Shown here: positions 26,991 through 35,962 of the stretch, piece after piece
How positions within the stretch are numbered: the stretch's first letter is position 1
Layout: every line of letters begins with the position of its first letter
NCBI RefSeq assembly: GCF_002216005.1
Contig: NZ_NIQC01000026.1
Location: 1-39,281, forward strand
Origin: Natranaerobius trueperi
GTDB lineage: Bacteria; Bacillota; Natranaerobiia; Natranaerobiales; Natranaerobiaceae
Direction of reading: 5' to 3'
DNA: 39,281 nucleotides
The notes under the pieces: model-generated
What the model saw: the letters and a program-made list of their open reading frames with translations, nothing else
The model's database searches: none
Told to the model about the DNA's origin: nothing
Made by a program: the position numbers and the translations under genes

Positions 26991-27869
26991 TTACTTTAAT
27001 AAAAGCGAGATCATTAAAATACAACCAAAATACGCATGCAATTTCGCGGTTTGAACATCTATATCTAATAGTTGTTCATCGATTTTTGAATCTACTTTAT
27101 AGCATAGTTTTAAAAACATTGGCAAAAGTAACAAAACTAGCAATGAAATAGGTGAGACAATGTTGAAATAAACTAAGATAGGTACTATTAAAAAAGCACA
27201 TACACCCAATAAGTAAAATATTAGTCTTCCACAATTATAACCTAACAAAATTGGAAGTGTTTTAATTCCAGATCTCTTATCCCATTTAATGTCTCGTAAG
27301 TCGTTTGCCTGTAAGATCAACGCTACAAAACAACCTATTGGAATACTTATTAATAACAACTCAAGGGAAAAGTTTGGATCTTGCGCCATCCCAGCTCCTA
27401 TTGTCATTAACGGACCCATCATTACAAATACAAGGGGTATCCCTAGGGCACGACTTTTAAGACATAATGGTGGGCCAGTATAAAAAAAACCTCCTACTAT
27501 TCCTGTAATCTTAATAATAGTTAAACTTATATCAATTAAAACCCCTAGTAGAATTGCTATCATGAATGAAATCGTGAACATAAAAATAGCTAAATTGAAT
27601 ATCTTTTGTGGTGTTAAAATGTTCAAAGGTAAAATTTTACTAGATCCAAAGGATTCAAGAGTATCGATACCATTCATATAGTCATAATAATCATTTGTCA
27701 AATTAGTACCACTATGAGCACAAACTCCTCCTAACAGTACTAATAAGAAAATAAATAAATTAAATTCACCAGTATTACTAAAAAACCAGATAGAACCAAT
27801 AGTTATTGGAACTATTGATGCGGGAAATGAAAATGGTCTAACTGCTTTCAAATATGTTTTGAAGTCCAT
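26991..27869 (-). CDS. UbiA-family prenyltransferase, MenA-like
   Basis: Integral membrane prenyltransferase with about eight hydrophobic helices. The two Asp-rich motifs that hold the Mg-diphosphate are NDYYDYMNGID (59-69) and NDLRDIKWDKRSG (around 188-200). The family contains 1,4-dihydroxy-2-naphthoate prenyltransferase (MenA), and the opening KAVRPFSFPASIVPI resembles MenA. No other menaquinone gene is in the window, so the aromatic acceptor is not proven. 292 residues. AAAGGAGCG precedes the ATG. It ends 24 bases before the regulator gene and may be co-transcribed with it. Confidence 0.82.
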   Translation of the reverse strand: MDFKTYLKAVRPFSFPASIVPITIGSIWFFSNTGEFNLFIFLLVLLGGVCAHSGTNLTNDYYDYMNGIDTLESFGSSKILPLNILTPQKIFNLAIFMFTISFMIAILLGVLIDISLTIIKITGIVGGFFYTGPPLCLKSRALGIPLVFVMMGPLMTIGAGMAQDPNFSLELLLISIPIGCFVALILQANDLRDIKWDKRSGIKTLPILLGYNCGRLIFYLLGVCAFLIVPILVYFNIVSPISLLVLLLLPMFLKLCYKVDSKIDEQLLDIDVQTAKLHAYFGCILMISLLLK

Positions 27870-27935
27870 GAAAAATCGCTCCTTTTATACTTTTTCCATG
27901 GACTTTATTATTTCCCTACTAAAGTTTATATAATC

Positions 27936-27961
27936 ATAAAAACGGAAGCTAATGCTTCCGT
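27936..27961 (-). terminator. Rho-independent terminator after selA-osmC
   Basis: ACGGAAGC (27942-27949) and GCTTCCGT (27954-27961) form a perfect eight-base stem with a four-base loop. On the minus strand it is followed by five T. It immediately follows the stop of the OsmC-family gene. Confidence 0.88.
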
Positions 27962-27962
27962 C

Positions 27963-28382
27963 CTAATGTATTACATAATCGTAGGTGATTTCTGTTTTAT
28001 CTGGATCAAAACAATGCCAAACAGAACAATATTTTTCTTCTGTCAATTCTAAAGCTTTTTTTACTTCTTGATTATTTAGATCTTCACCTTTTAAATGAAA
28101 AGTCATATGAATTTTTTCAAAATATTTCGGTGTTTCATCTCGTCTTTTACCAAAAGCTTCTACCCAGTATTCTGTAATTTTCTTTTTGCGTTTCTTGCTT
28201 AAGATAAGAACCATATCAATACTAGCACAACTAGCTAAACTCATTAACATCATCTCCATAGGAGAAGGACCATTATCATCCCCTCCTGCTTGTTTACTAG
28301 CGTCCAAAGTAACCTCTGTACAACTATTTTCACCAGTTCCTATAAAGGTGAGGTTACCATCCCATACTATTTTACTCTTCAT
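27963..28382 (-). CDS. OsmC-family protein
   Basis: Small thiol-dependent peroxidase-like fold. Two cysteines in the usual positions are visible: one in SLASCASIDM on the central helix, one in EEKYCSVWHC. GGDDNGPSPMEMMLMSLASC is the family signature. 139 residues from ATG 28382 (GGGAGTGA upstream); the frame is open further but would run into selA. It follows selA by five bases, so it is co-transcribed with it. Members of this family are also found fused or next to the selenium-linked YedF protein, so a role in selenium or thiol handling is possible but not shown. Confidence 0.88.
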   Translation of the reverse strand: MKSKIVWDGNLTFIGTGENSCTEVTLDASKQAGGDDNGPSPMEMMLMSLASCASIDMVLILSKKRKKKITEYWVEAFGKRRDETPKYFEKIHMTFHLKGEDLNNQEVKKALELTEEKYCSVWHCFDPDKTEITYDYVIH

Positions 28383-28387
28383 TAAAA

Positions 28388-29824
28388 TCACTCCCTCGTC
28401 ATACATGCTTCTAAGTTCTCTACTACTGTATCAAGTTCTTGTTCTTTTATAGTTCTCAAGTCAAAAATAAGCTTTTCATTTTGAAGTCTACTTATAACAG
28501 GAGGATTTTTTTCTCTTAAAGAGTTCCATAAATCATATAATTTTGAGTTGTCCCCTTTTAGAACGACAGTCCAAGTTTCTAGATCTTGTGTTGGCATAGC
28601 ACCACCACCAACTCTTGATACATTTTTTTCTAAACAAATATGAAAACTATTCTTGATTACTGATGATTCTAACTTACTCTTAAGTTCTTTTCCTCTTTTT
28701 TCAATATCATTAAGGGACTGGGTTAATAAATATAATACAGGAATTTGTTTAAAAGCTTTTTCTGGGTTTAAATATATTCTAAAAGTTTCTTCTAGAGCTT
28801 TCAGTGACAATTTATCTATTCGTAAAGCTCTGGTTAGTTGATTACTCTTTATTTTATCAACCAATTCTTTTTTTCCTGCTATAATTCCTGCTTGAGGGCC
28901 ACCTAATAATTTGTCTCCACTAAAAGTTACTAGGTCCACACCTGATTTCAAAACATCGTTTATTGTTGGTTCATATTGTAAACCATATTTAGATAGATCA
29001 AACAACAACCCGCTTCCTAGATCTTCCACTACATATACACCATTGTCATGACCAATTTGTACTAACTCTTCTCTAGAAACACCTTCTGTGAATCCAACGA
29101 TTTCATAGTTTGATGTATGAACTTTTAATAACATACCGGTTTCATCTGTTATCGCATTTTCATAATCACTATAATGAGTTTTATTAGTTGTTCCTACTTC
29201 TACCAAATGTGCCCCACTTTGTTTCATGACATCTGGTATTCTAAAACTACCACCGATTTCAACTAATTCACCTCGTGATATAATAACTTCTTTATCGTTA
29301 GCTAACGCACTTAATGTTAACATCACAGCTGCGGCGTTATTATTCACTACAATAGCACTTTCAGCACCTGTTAAGTCTTTAATTATACTTTCTATATGTG
29401 AATACCGTGAACCCCGTCTACCACTATCTAAATCAAATTCTAGATTACTATAATTAGTAACCGTATCAGATAACTTTTCCATTACTTCTGAAGACAAGGG
29501 TGCTCTACCCAAATTTGTGTGTAATACAGTACCTGTACCATTAATCACCTGTTGAAAATTTGATTCAACTTTTTTATCAAGCCTTTCTAATAATTCATCT
29601 TTTATTAACCTATACATTTGAACATCAGAATCTTCTTTAGATTCTTTTATAAAAGAAATAATATTTGCTTTTTCTTCTAAGATATCGTTTCTCAATTTAT
29701 CTTGTACTTCTCTTATTAGATTTGTTACTAATTCTTTTCCTAATTCTCTAACATATTTTTGTATTTCTTCATCGTCTATCATCTCGTGTACTGGCGCTAA
29801 GTTTCGTAATAATGATTTAGGCAA
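28388..29824 (-). CDS. selA: L-seryl-tRNA(Sec) selenium transferase SelA
   Basis: PLP enzyme that converts Ser-tRNA(Sec) to selenocysteinyl-tRNA(Sec) using selenophosphate. The N-terminal tRNA-binding helices open with LPKSLLRNLAPV. The catalytic domain has INGTGTVLHTNLGRAPLS, NNNAAAVMLTL and the cofactor lysine in TFSGDKLLGGPQAG (K305 from the chosen start). 478 residues. TTG at 29824 with AAGAGGTG six bases upstream is preferred; the GTG at 29833 is inside that ribosome-binding site. The cognate tRNA lies at 35963-36058. selB and selD are not in the window. Confidence 0.95.
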   Translation of the reverse strand: MPKSLLRNLAPVHEMIDDEEIQKYVRELGKELVTNLIREVQDKLRNDILEEKANIISFIKESKEDSDVQMYRLIKDELLERLDKKVESNFQQVINGTGTVLHTNLGRAPLSSEVMEKLSDTVTNYSNLEFDLDSGRRGSRYSHIESIIKDLTGAESAIVVNNNAAAVMLTLSALANDKEVIISRGELVEIGGSFRIPDVMKQSGAHLVEVGTTNKTHYSDYENAITDETGMLLKVHTSNYEIVGFTEGVSREELVQIGHDNGVYVVEDLGSGLLFDLSKYGLQYEPTINDVLKSGVDLVTFSGDKLLGGPQAGIIAGKKELVDKIKSNQLTRALRIDKLSLKALEETFRIYLNPEKAFKQIPVLYLLTQSLNDIEKRGKELKSKLESSVIKNSFHICLEKNVSRVGGGAMPTQDLETWTVVLKGDNSKLYDLWNSLREKNPPVISRLQNEKLIFDLRTIKEQELDTVVENLEACMTRE

Positions 29825-29888
29825 TTTTATCACCTCTTATTGTCTATGAAAAATTTGTCAAATTATCTTGTTAAAATAATGCAGATTA

Positions 29889-29917
29889 ATTATATCAGTG
29901 TTACAAGGCAATTACAA
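29889..29917 (-). promoter_or_regulatory. Sigma-A promoter for selA-osmC
   Basis: On the minus strand TTGTAA (29917-29912) and a perfect TATAAT (29894-29889) are 17 bases apart and about 65 bases before the selA start. This promoter was not removed by the insertions upstream. Confidence 0.75.
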
Positions 29918-29934
29918 CATATCTTAATCGTTAG

Positions 29935-29956
29935 GTATATCCATCGTTAGATATAC
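29935..29956. repeat. Inverted repeat upstream of the selA promoter
   Basis: GTATATC (29935-29941) and GATATAC (29950-29956) form a seven-base inverted repeat. The same stretch also contains ATCGTTAG twice, 16 bases apart (starting at 29927 and 29943). It lies 18 bases upstream of the selA -35 box. It could be an operator or debris from an insertion. Confidence 0.4.
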
Positions 29957-30102
29957 GTTATACAGACATATAAAAGGTAATAGATAAGACGGGCTTTATA
30001 CCATCTGAAGATGTCCTAAATTTTGTGTATATAGTATCTCTCTTAATAAATTTACTAACTAGTTTCATCCCTATTTTCTCAGGTCAAAATTAGATTTATA
30101 CC

Positions 30103-30462
30103 TCAATATGGTAATTCTGGTTTGAATCGACCTTCGAAATGGATAGTGAGCTGTGAGATAACTCTTCCAATTAGAGTTCCATTTCTTAGTGGATCCATAG
30201 TTGCCAGGTTTATTACTTTTAGTAAAGCTTCATCAGTTGAATAAGCTGTTTTGGTGTTAGTAGCTTTTCTTAGTTAACGATAATAACCTTCAATAATATT
30301 CGTGGTGTAAATTATCTTTCCAATTTCATGTGGATATTTAAAATATGCTGTGAGCTGATCCTAGTTGTTTTCCCATGACCTTATCACTATAGGGTACTTG
30401 GTTTCCCATTTTTCTTTGAATTCTTCAAAATAAAGCCCTGCCTCATCAATGTTCAGAGCTTT
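30103..30462 (-). pseudogene. IS256-family transposase, C-terminal remnant
   Basis: Read on the minus strand, the fragment encodes EEFKEKWETKYP, AYFKYPHEIGKI, YTTNIIEGYYR, LRKATNTKTAYSTDEALLK and ISQLTIHFEGRFKPELPY before a stop. This is the C-terminal third of an IS256 transposase, including the NxIE segment that holds the last catalytic acid. At least two in-frame stops (a TAG after WENN, a TAA after GYYR) break it. No clear element end is visible at its lower-coordinate side. It is too diverged from the copy at 34695 to have come from the same insertion. Confidence 0.85.
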
Positions 30463-30490
30463 ATATATTCACCAATCCAAATACCTAATA

Positions 30491-31061
30491 TTGACCAGAA
30501 AAACAGTCAGGAAATACATTAAAGAATACGAGGCAAATAGAGCTGAACTTTTAAATGGGAAAGACCAAAGTGAGGAATTAGTTCAAAGTATAGAGGAAAA
30601 ACCTTAAACACATTAAGTGCTACTATGACAGCCGATTAATAGCAGAGCATGAGAAAAACACGGTTACAAAAGAATGGAGTATACAAATTCAACACTATCA
30701 AAAAACACTCAAAAAAAGCCCGGTGCCCTTGCAGGACTTTGGCCCTAAAGCAAGCACAACCGGAACTAAAAAGACATACCATAAATATTCCTCAAAATCA
30801 AAAGAATTCATACAGTTAATAGAAATCATCGGTGAAAAAGGCTGGAACAAAGTCAAAAAAACTATTGATTCCCTAGAACATATTTTACCAAATGAGATTT
30901 CTAATAAAAAGATTCAGGTTCTCTGTAATCGAGATGAAGAATTAGAAGTTCCTAAAAACGAAACAGTTACAGAAATTAGATTAAAAGATACATTATCATC
31001 ATATGATCAGCTTTTAAATTCTAATAAACACGAATTTGAGAAAAGAGCTAAAAATCTATGA
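30491..31061 (+). pseudogene. IS21-family IstA transposase remnant, internally deleted
   Basis: TTG-30491 onward reads LTRKTVRKYIKEYEANRAE, the helix-turn-helix end of IstA, then stops at TAA. The next segment (YDSRLIAEHEKNTVTKEWSI, then QIQHYQKTLKKSPGALAG) is the conserved C-terminal end of IstA, shifted in frame near 30730. An open stretch of 112 codons follows at 30723-31061. The catalytic DDE core that should lie between the two ends is missing, so an internal deletion joined them. Confidence 0.75.
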
Positions 31062-31290
31062 CAACAAGGGAAAACTTAATAGAACAAATAGAGGACTACT
31101 GCAAAGAACTAAAACCTCCAGCTACTAGACAAAACTTTAGAGAAGAGATTTGTGGAAGCAAATGAAAAAAACTATTCACACGAAAAATTTTTAAATGGGT
31201 TACTTGAAAGAGAAGCAGATTTGAGGCGGAAAAATGGCATGAAAAACCGCATCAGGCTAGCCAATTTTCCTGCTAAAAAACATCTATAAG
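31059..31290 (+). pseudogene. IS21-family IstB (transposition ATPase) N-terminal remnant
   Basis: Starts ATG at 31059 overlapping the istA end, as istB does in intact IS21 elements. It reads NLIEQIEDYCKELKPPATRQ, then after a frameshift EANEKNYSHEKFLNGLLERE and NRIRLANFPAKKHL, ending at a TAA. This is the N-terminal part of IstB. The Walker A region is absent because the sequence changes into an unrelated transposase just after this point. Confidence 0.75.
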
Positions 31291-31469
31291 ACTTACTAGC
31301 TTTACAAGCTAAAAACGAACAGCCCCGAGAAGTAACCTTAAATTTCGATGATACTGTCTGTACTATCTTTGGCAAACAACAAGGAACAGGCACAGGATAC
31401 AATCCCAGATATCATGACAGAGCTTCATACAAAGAGAAAATCGGCATGATTGACAGACTGATGAACTAA
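31291..31469 (+). pseudogene. IS1380-like DDE transposase fragment
   Basis: In the same frame as the istB piece the sequence reads EVTLNFDDTVCTIFGKQQGT, then GYNPRYHDRASYKEKIG. This matches the first catalytic-Asp block of IS1380-type transposases (LDiDsTv...GkQegA..GYNP). Only about 55 codons remain before a stop. It is fused to the istB remnant, so one element was interrupted or joined by deletion with the other. Confidence 0.65.
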
Positions 31470-31798
31470 TGGATGCCACCTTATAAAACGGAAAACATCA
31501 TACTAACCATGAATTTTTAGAGTTTTTCAGGTCTTGTAAAAATGCTATCCCTAAGATATACTGAATTTTCACCCGTATTTAACGGGCTTAGTTCCCTATG
31601 TCTAATTTCAGTACTAAACAAGTTTTGTTTATTGATCATTAGGATTAAAGCTCAGACAAAACAGAATTCATCCTAAAAATTAGGATTTAAATTGTTTTTG
31701 GGGCATTAATAGCTTTTTTTATAGCTACTTATCGACAATCCTAATAACTCTAATAAATATTGTGAAATTTTCTTCTAGTATTCTAGACTACAATTACC
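31470..31798. other. Gene-free stretch, probable insertion-sequence debris
   Basis: No open frame with coding character in either direction. A short hairpin CCCGT-atttA-ACGGG lies near 31571 and a smaller one (CCTAA/TTAGG) near 31675. Neither has a convincing U tract. Probably the tail of the decayed elements to the left and the 3' flank of fchA. Confidence 0.5.
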
Positions 31799-32443
31799 TT
31801 AGTTTGTTAGCTTATTCTCAACAAAACTTTTTATTTCTTTCAACATTTCATCACTTTCTTGACTTATAAAAGTTAATTCAGCCATAGTTTCTTTTACAAA
31901 AGACTCATCCTCTATATCCATAAGGTTTATACGCACATTATAAATTGCACCATCAATTGCAGTTCGTGCCATTGATGCTCCAACACCAATGTCAGTAATT
32001 GCATTAGGATTACCATATAAAACGAAAGGTTTCATTCCATTAAGTGCTTTTAATGATTCTCTTGCTATTTGAAGGGGAACTTCCATAGCTCTGTAAGTTG
32101 CTTTTTCAAGTTCTTGTTTTCGTTTTTCTTTTTCTTCTTCAGTTTCCTTTGGCATTTTAATCGCTGTCATCACATTATCAAAAGCTTCCTTGTCTTCATC
32201 TATCAGATTCTCAATGTTTTTACTAATAACTTGCATATTTTCAAAAGCTTCATCTATATCCCGTTGATAACTTTTACTTAATTTTTGATATCTCTTTTTA
32301 CCAATAGTTAAATTCCCCACCATAGTAGCTAAAGAGGCACCTAAAGCACCTGCTAAAGCAGATACACTACCACCGCCAGGGGCTGGCGATTTACTTGACA
32401 CTGTTTCTAAAAACTCACTTACTTTTTGATCTCTGAGTCTCAT
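31799..32443 (-). CDS. fchA: FchA-type cyclodeaminase / methenyl-THF cyclohydrolase
   Basis: A member of the formiminotransferase-cyclodeaminase C-terminal family (PF04961 type). It acts in one-carbon metabolism on formimino- or methenyl-tetrahydrofolate. The signature SKSPAPGGGSVSALAGALGA lies at about residues 19-38, followed by the all-helical fold. 214 residues is normal for the stand-alone protein. GGGGGT precedes the ATG. Substrate choice between cyclodeaminase and cyclohydrolase cannot be read from sequence. It is the only intact gene within the transposon-rich 30-36 kb stretch, with decayed coding-like DNA directly upstream on the same strand. Confidence 0.88.
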   Translation of the reverse strand: MRLRDQKVSEFLETVSSKSPAPGGGSVSALAGALGASLATMVGNLTIGKKRYQKLSKSYQRDIDEAFENMQVISKNIENLIDEDKEAFDNVMTAIKMPKETEEEKEKRKQELEKATYRAMEVPLQIARESLKALNGMKPFVLYGNPNAITDIGVGASMARTAIDGAIYNVRINLMDIEDESFVKETMAELTFISQESDEMLKEIKSFVENKLTN

Positions 32444-32527
32444 ATTGTACCCCCTATTTTTGTCTAAATCTCATGATTTGTGCCATGATATGGATCATGG
32501 CAAAGGCCACACGGCAAGTACTTTCAG

Positions 32528-33117
32528 TTAGATCATACTGTAGCGACACTTACACAGATCAAAACCTACATCGAGGTTAACATCAACTTGGACAACACCT
32601 AAACTATAGAGCACACCAAGCACTGCTATATCTGCATCTGACGTACGTATCAAGGTCTTCCCTGATACTGAAATAAGGTTGTCAATAGTCCTGACAATAG
32701 GTTGTGTGCTGCAGATTTCGATCTTTTGATGATGCTCAAGTACACCTTCTTCTATCATCTTTTATTTCTAACATATTCACTTTTCATAAGAAAAAGTTCC
32801 AGAAAATAAGACTGCTACAACACCTGCTTCGCCTATTTTCACAAAACACTTCACAAAATTCGACATCCATCTCTTCTCTTAACCGCGACAACATGTCTTG
32901 ATAATCTTTTGTAATGGCATAAGCACCTAAACATGTAGAAACAACATCAATAAGTGGAGTGTAATTCAGTTTATCTTTTAGTTGTTTAGGTCTGTTTCTA
33001 AATCTAGGCCATAGCGACTTTTAGACCCAACAGTAGTCGCACTTCACCCCAAAAAGTGTTTTCTGTGTAAATATGAAATCTTTTTCGAAGTTCCTCGCGT
33101 AGATCCAACGGTTCCTA
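32528..33117 (-). pseudogene. Decayed gene of unknown function upstream of fchA
   Basis: Minus-strand codons give coherent protein-like segments in different frames. In order: LREELRKRFHIYTENTFWGE, LKDKLNYTPLIDVVSTCLGA and DYQDMLSRLREEMDVEFCEV, AGVVAVLFSGTFSYEK, then an open 76-codon frame (32758-32528) containing EHHQKIEICSTQPIVRTIDN and TSDADIAVLGVLYSLGVVQV. Stops TGA, TAG and TAA separate the last two. A good ribosome-binding site (GGAGGTG) lies near 33125-33131. I do not recognise the family. It looks like one gene inactivated by two or more frameshifts. Confidence 0.55.
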
Positions 33118-33177
33118 AAAAACCCACCTCCTTCTTTTAAAATTTCTAGGCATTCACTCCCTTTTATTTAAGGTTCA

Positions 33178-33536
33178 ACTCTTGTTCTCGACTACTTCCA
33201 AAAACAATATGGGTGTGGGGTCAGAAACCTGAATAACAGATTACCTTTGGCATCAATCACTTCTGTTTTAGATATGACCTCTACCTTTTGTAAACTCTTC
33301 ATTGATGCTAACTATAATTTATTTCTTATCTGTCATCGCTAGAGCTCCATATTCAATAAGCACTACACTTGAAGTCCTCTTTTACCTTATTTTTTTCTCT
33401 AAAACATACCATAGTTTGCAGTTGATTAGCATGTGATATAACAACATCTCCCTCTTTCACATCCTTCAACCCTTATAGATCAAAACTACTTAAGTGGAGG
33501 ATCACAAACCCCTTCAGGGATCTCAAAATATTAACT
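33178..33536 (-). pseudogene. Coding-like, frameshifted remnant of unknown function
   Basis: The minus strand contains IPEGVCDPPLK, then LKDVKEGDVVISHANQLQTM with CFREKNKVKEDFKC, and further on KTEVIDAKGNLLF, interrupted by stops. The segments look like one protein that has lost its frame. It directly precedes the ribosome-binding site of the decayed gene at 32528-33117, so the two and fchA may once have formed an operon. No family assigned. Confidence 0.4.
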
Positions 33537-33540
33537 GAAA

Positions 33541-33914
33541 ATAATTTTCGACAAATACTGTTAAAGTTTCTAGAGCAATATTATAGCTTTTAATAAATTA
33601 TATATGTTTTGTAAAAGGAAATTATGATGGAATAAATGCTTTCACTATAACTGAACCAGAAAGGACTAATGGGGACACAGGAGATATTCTAAGAAATCAT
33701 TAATCGCTTTTAAAGATAAACATGACAATAACAATAGACTATTGTAAGCTACTATCTGAATAGTAAAATGTACTCTATAAAGAAAACTAAAAAAATCTAC
33801 CTATAAGAGTACTATTTTGTATAATTAATAAAAGTGAGAAAGAGATTAAATACTCCCTGAAAATCCTCATGTTAACAGTTAGTTCAAACGGGATCACCTA
33901 TACGGAAGGAATCT
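33541..33914. other. Gene-free, AT-rich stretch
   Basis: No open frame of note. A plus-strand run at about 33590-33703 reads as about 35 protein-like codons ending at TAA, without a start codon or family match I can defend. The right part probably belongs to the IS3-type remnant that becomes recognisable at 33915. Confidence 0.4.
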
Positions 33915-34602
33915 AAGATGCTTTTGGGATTTAAAGAATTAAATCTGCAGCTAAATCGGGCTTATCATAAAAACGGAATGGCTGGTTAAGAGAGACAGAG
34001 TTAAAAATTCAAGAAGGTTTTAAGAGGGAGAACTTATTGCTATGGCTGATGTCTCGCGATTTGGCTATTATAATCACTTCTGAAAGATTATAACAGCGAA
34101 GGAGAAGATAAGAAAGATTATCCTAAAAGCTTTCCTTTTAAACGCCGTAAAAAAGGTGCACGTCAATTAAAATTAATCAGGCGAGTCTATTTGATATCGT
34201 TTATAATTTGAAACGAATTAGACGAATTATGAAAAATAGGTATTATTTGCCCTATTAGAAGGCAAATCAGTCTAATGAAGAATACTCACTTCAAAAAAGC
34301 GAAGGGTACCTTGATTCATCGGATCAAGGAGTGCATTAAACTAACCTAGAATTTCAAAAAGCAGTTAAGAAACTTAAAATACGCCAATCTATGTCTAGAA
34401 GATGAAATTATTAGGATAACGCCCCGCAAGACTCATATTTCGGACATAATAAGATGAAGCTGGTATTGAACTGTACCACTTTGAAAGAATTGAAAAAAGA
34501 AATAAAGCAATATATAAATTATTACAATAACTATTAATACCAATGGACTTAAAAAAGATGACCCCTGTTCAATACAGAGATCATCTTATGATATCAGCCT
34601 AA
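33915..34602 (+). pseudogene. IS3-family (IS150-like) transposase OrfB remnant
   Basis: Successive frames give LKIQEGFKRENLLLWLM, VYNLKRIRRIMKN, SDQGVH, FQKAVKKLKIRQSMSRR, DNAPQDSYFGH, LKELKKEIKQYINYYNNY and LKKMTPVQYRDHLMISA before a stop. These match the IS3 orfB DDE integrase blocks, including the HSDQG.hY and NAp.ES.f regions. Many frameshifts and stops, and a large gap before SDQG, show that it is dead. Confidence 0.85.
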
Positions 34603-34694
34603 GCATTTTTTAGCTATTGGTTACGAAGGGTACACTTTTTTACAGACTACATCGCAATAAATCTATCTAACGACCGACATTAATATTCATATTC

Positions 34695-35757
34695 GAGAGT
34701 GTAAAATAAACGGTGTAACCTTCCGAAATGAGGTATAATAAAAATAGAATGGGAGGTTTGCACGGTTATGAATTTAATAGACAAAAAGAAAGAAGAGAAA
34801 TGATGAAACAAGGTAAACTAAAAGATGTAAATGATATTCAAGGAGTTTTGAAGGAGCAATCTGGTTAACTAATAGAAGAAATGCTAGAAAGTGAACTTGA
34901 TCATGAACTAGGTTACTAGAAGTATGAAAGGAAACTACAAATAGTCGAAATGGGAACAGAGAAAAGCAATTAAGATCAAATTATGGCAATATAGAATTGA
35001 AGTACCAAGAGATCGTGAAGGAGAATTCGAACCTCAAACAGTGAAAAAGAATCAGAGAGACGTATCAAGTATTGATAATCAGGTGTTAAGTATGTATGCA
35101 AAATCTATGCACATGTAGTCATGGGTGCCGTTCACTACAAAGTGAGACTAGATGGTCGAATAGTGAATAAGGAGCATATATGGCTATTGGGATTGATTTA
35201 GATGGTATGAAAGATGTCTTAGGTATTTGGATAGGAGAAAATGAAAGTTCTAAGTACTGGTTGAAGATTATTAATGAATTAAAGAACCGAGGAGTAGAAG
35301 ATATTTTAATTGTATCAATAGATGGTTTGAAAGGTTTTTCAGATGCAATACATGCTGTTTACCCAAGTGCAGAAATTCAAAGCTGCATAATTCACAAAAT
35401 TAGAAATAGCACAAAGTATATATCATATAAAGACCGAAAAGAATTTTGTAACGATCTTAAAAATGTTTATAGAGCACCGACTGAGGAAGTAGCTTTAACA
35501 GAGCTAGATAACCTTGAAGAAAAATGGGGAAGTAAATATGAGATCTCAATTAGATCTGAACAAGCTCTCTGCTATGTTTAAATATCCCGGAGAAGTCAGA
35601 AAATCAACTAAATCAAAGAGCATCTTCCCAACAGATGAATCATTATTAAAAATGCTTTATCTTGCGATTATGGATATCACTAAAAAATGGACTATGAGAA
35701 CAAAAAATTGGGCTCAGATACTGGGACAACTAAGCATTTATTTCGAAGGATGAATAT
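34695..35757 (+). pseudogene. IS256-family element with broken transposase, inverted relative to the one at 1-127
   Basis: The left end and leader (34695-34768) nearly duplicate 127-54 of the minus strand. The transposase starts at ATG 34769 but a one-base loss in codon 10 shifts its frame. Further stops follow. A long open piece at 35180-35581 encodes IGIDLDGMKDVLGIWIGENE, ILIVSIDGLKGFSDAI and SAEIQSCIIHKIRNSTKYIS (the catalytic core). After a frameshift and a deletion of the segment around the last catalytic acid it resumes as LSAMFKYPGEVRKS and ends with WAQILGQLSIYFEG. No matching right-hand terminal repeat is visible near 35760, so the right end is also damaged. Confidence 0.88.
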
Positions 35758-35822
35758 GAGAAAATTTTTCTTTGGTAGTTGTATACTAGGAGTTCTTTAC
35801 TCACTAGTTACCATATAACAAC

Positions 35823-35877
35823 AAAAATGATAAATCGAGGGAGATGATCCCCTTATCTAAGGAACTCCCTCGATTTA
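35823..35877 (-). terminator. Probable terminator of the tRNA-Sec transcript
   Basis: Perfect 13-base arms (35831-35843 and 35865-35877) enclose a 21-base loop that itself holds CCTT/AAGG. On the minus strand the stem is followed by TCATTTTTG. It lies 86 bases after the 3' end of tRNA-Sec and is the first strong hairpin downstream. Confidence 0.7.
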
Positions 35878-35962
35878 CCCATGTTTATCCTGTAATTAAG
35901 TTATTCTTATATGCATTAACGGAATGTTTACACCAAATACTTGACAGACTCTCATATTCAAA

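Noticed and set aside
29927-29960. CRISPR-like short repeats near ATCGTTAG
   Set aside because: Only two copies, no regular spacers and no cas genes anywhere in the window.
31172-31402. 76-codon minus-strand frame
   Set aside because: It is the complement of the clearly recognisable IstB/IS1380 remnants on the plus strand.
32700-32810. Possible selenocysteine UGA after FSYEK in the decayed gene upstream of fchA
   Set aside because: The UGA is followed within five codons by in-frame TAG and TAA, and other frameshifts occur, so this is decay rather than recoding.
33590-33703. Short plus-strand segment with TITEPERTNGD, recalling the TEP.GSD motif of acyl-CoA dehydrogenases
   Set aside because: About 35 codons with no start and imperfect motif; too little to call even as a pseudogene.
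34664-34680. TATCTAACGA near 34668 as partner of TCGTTAGATA at 29945, a possible composite-element boundary
   Set aside because: A ten-base match in AT-rich DNA could be chance and no element structure connects the two.
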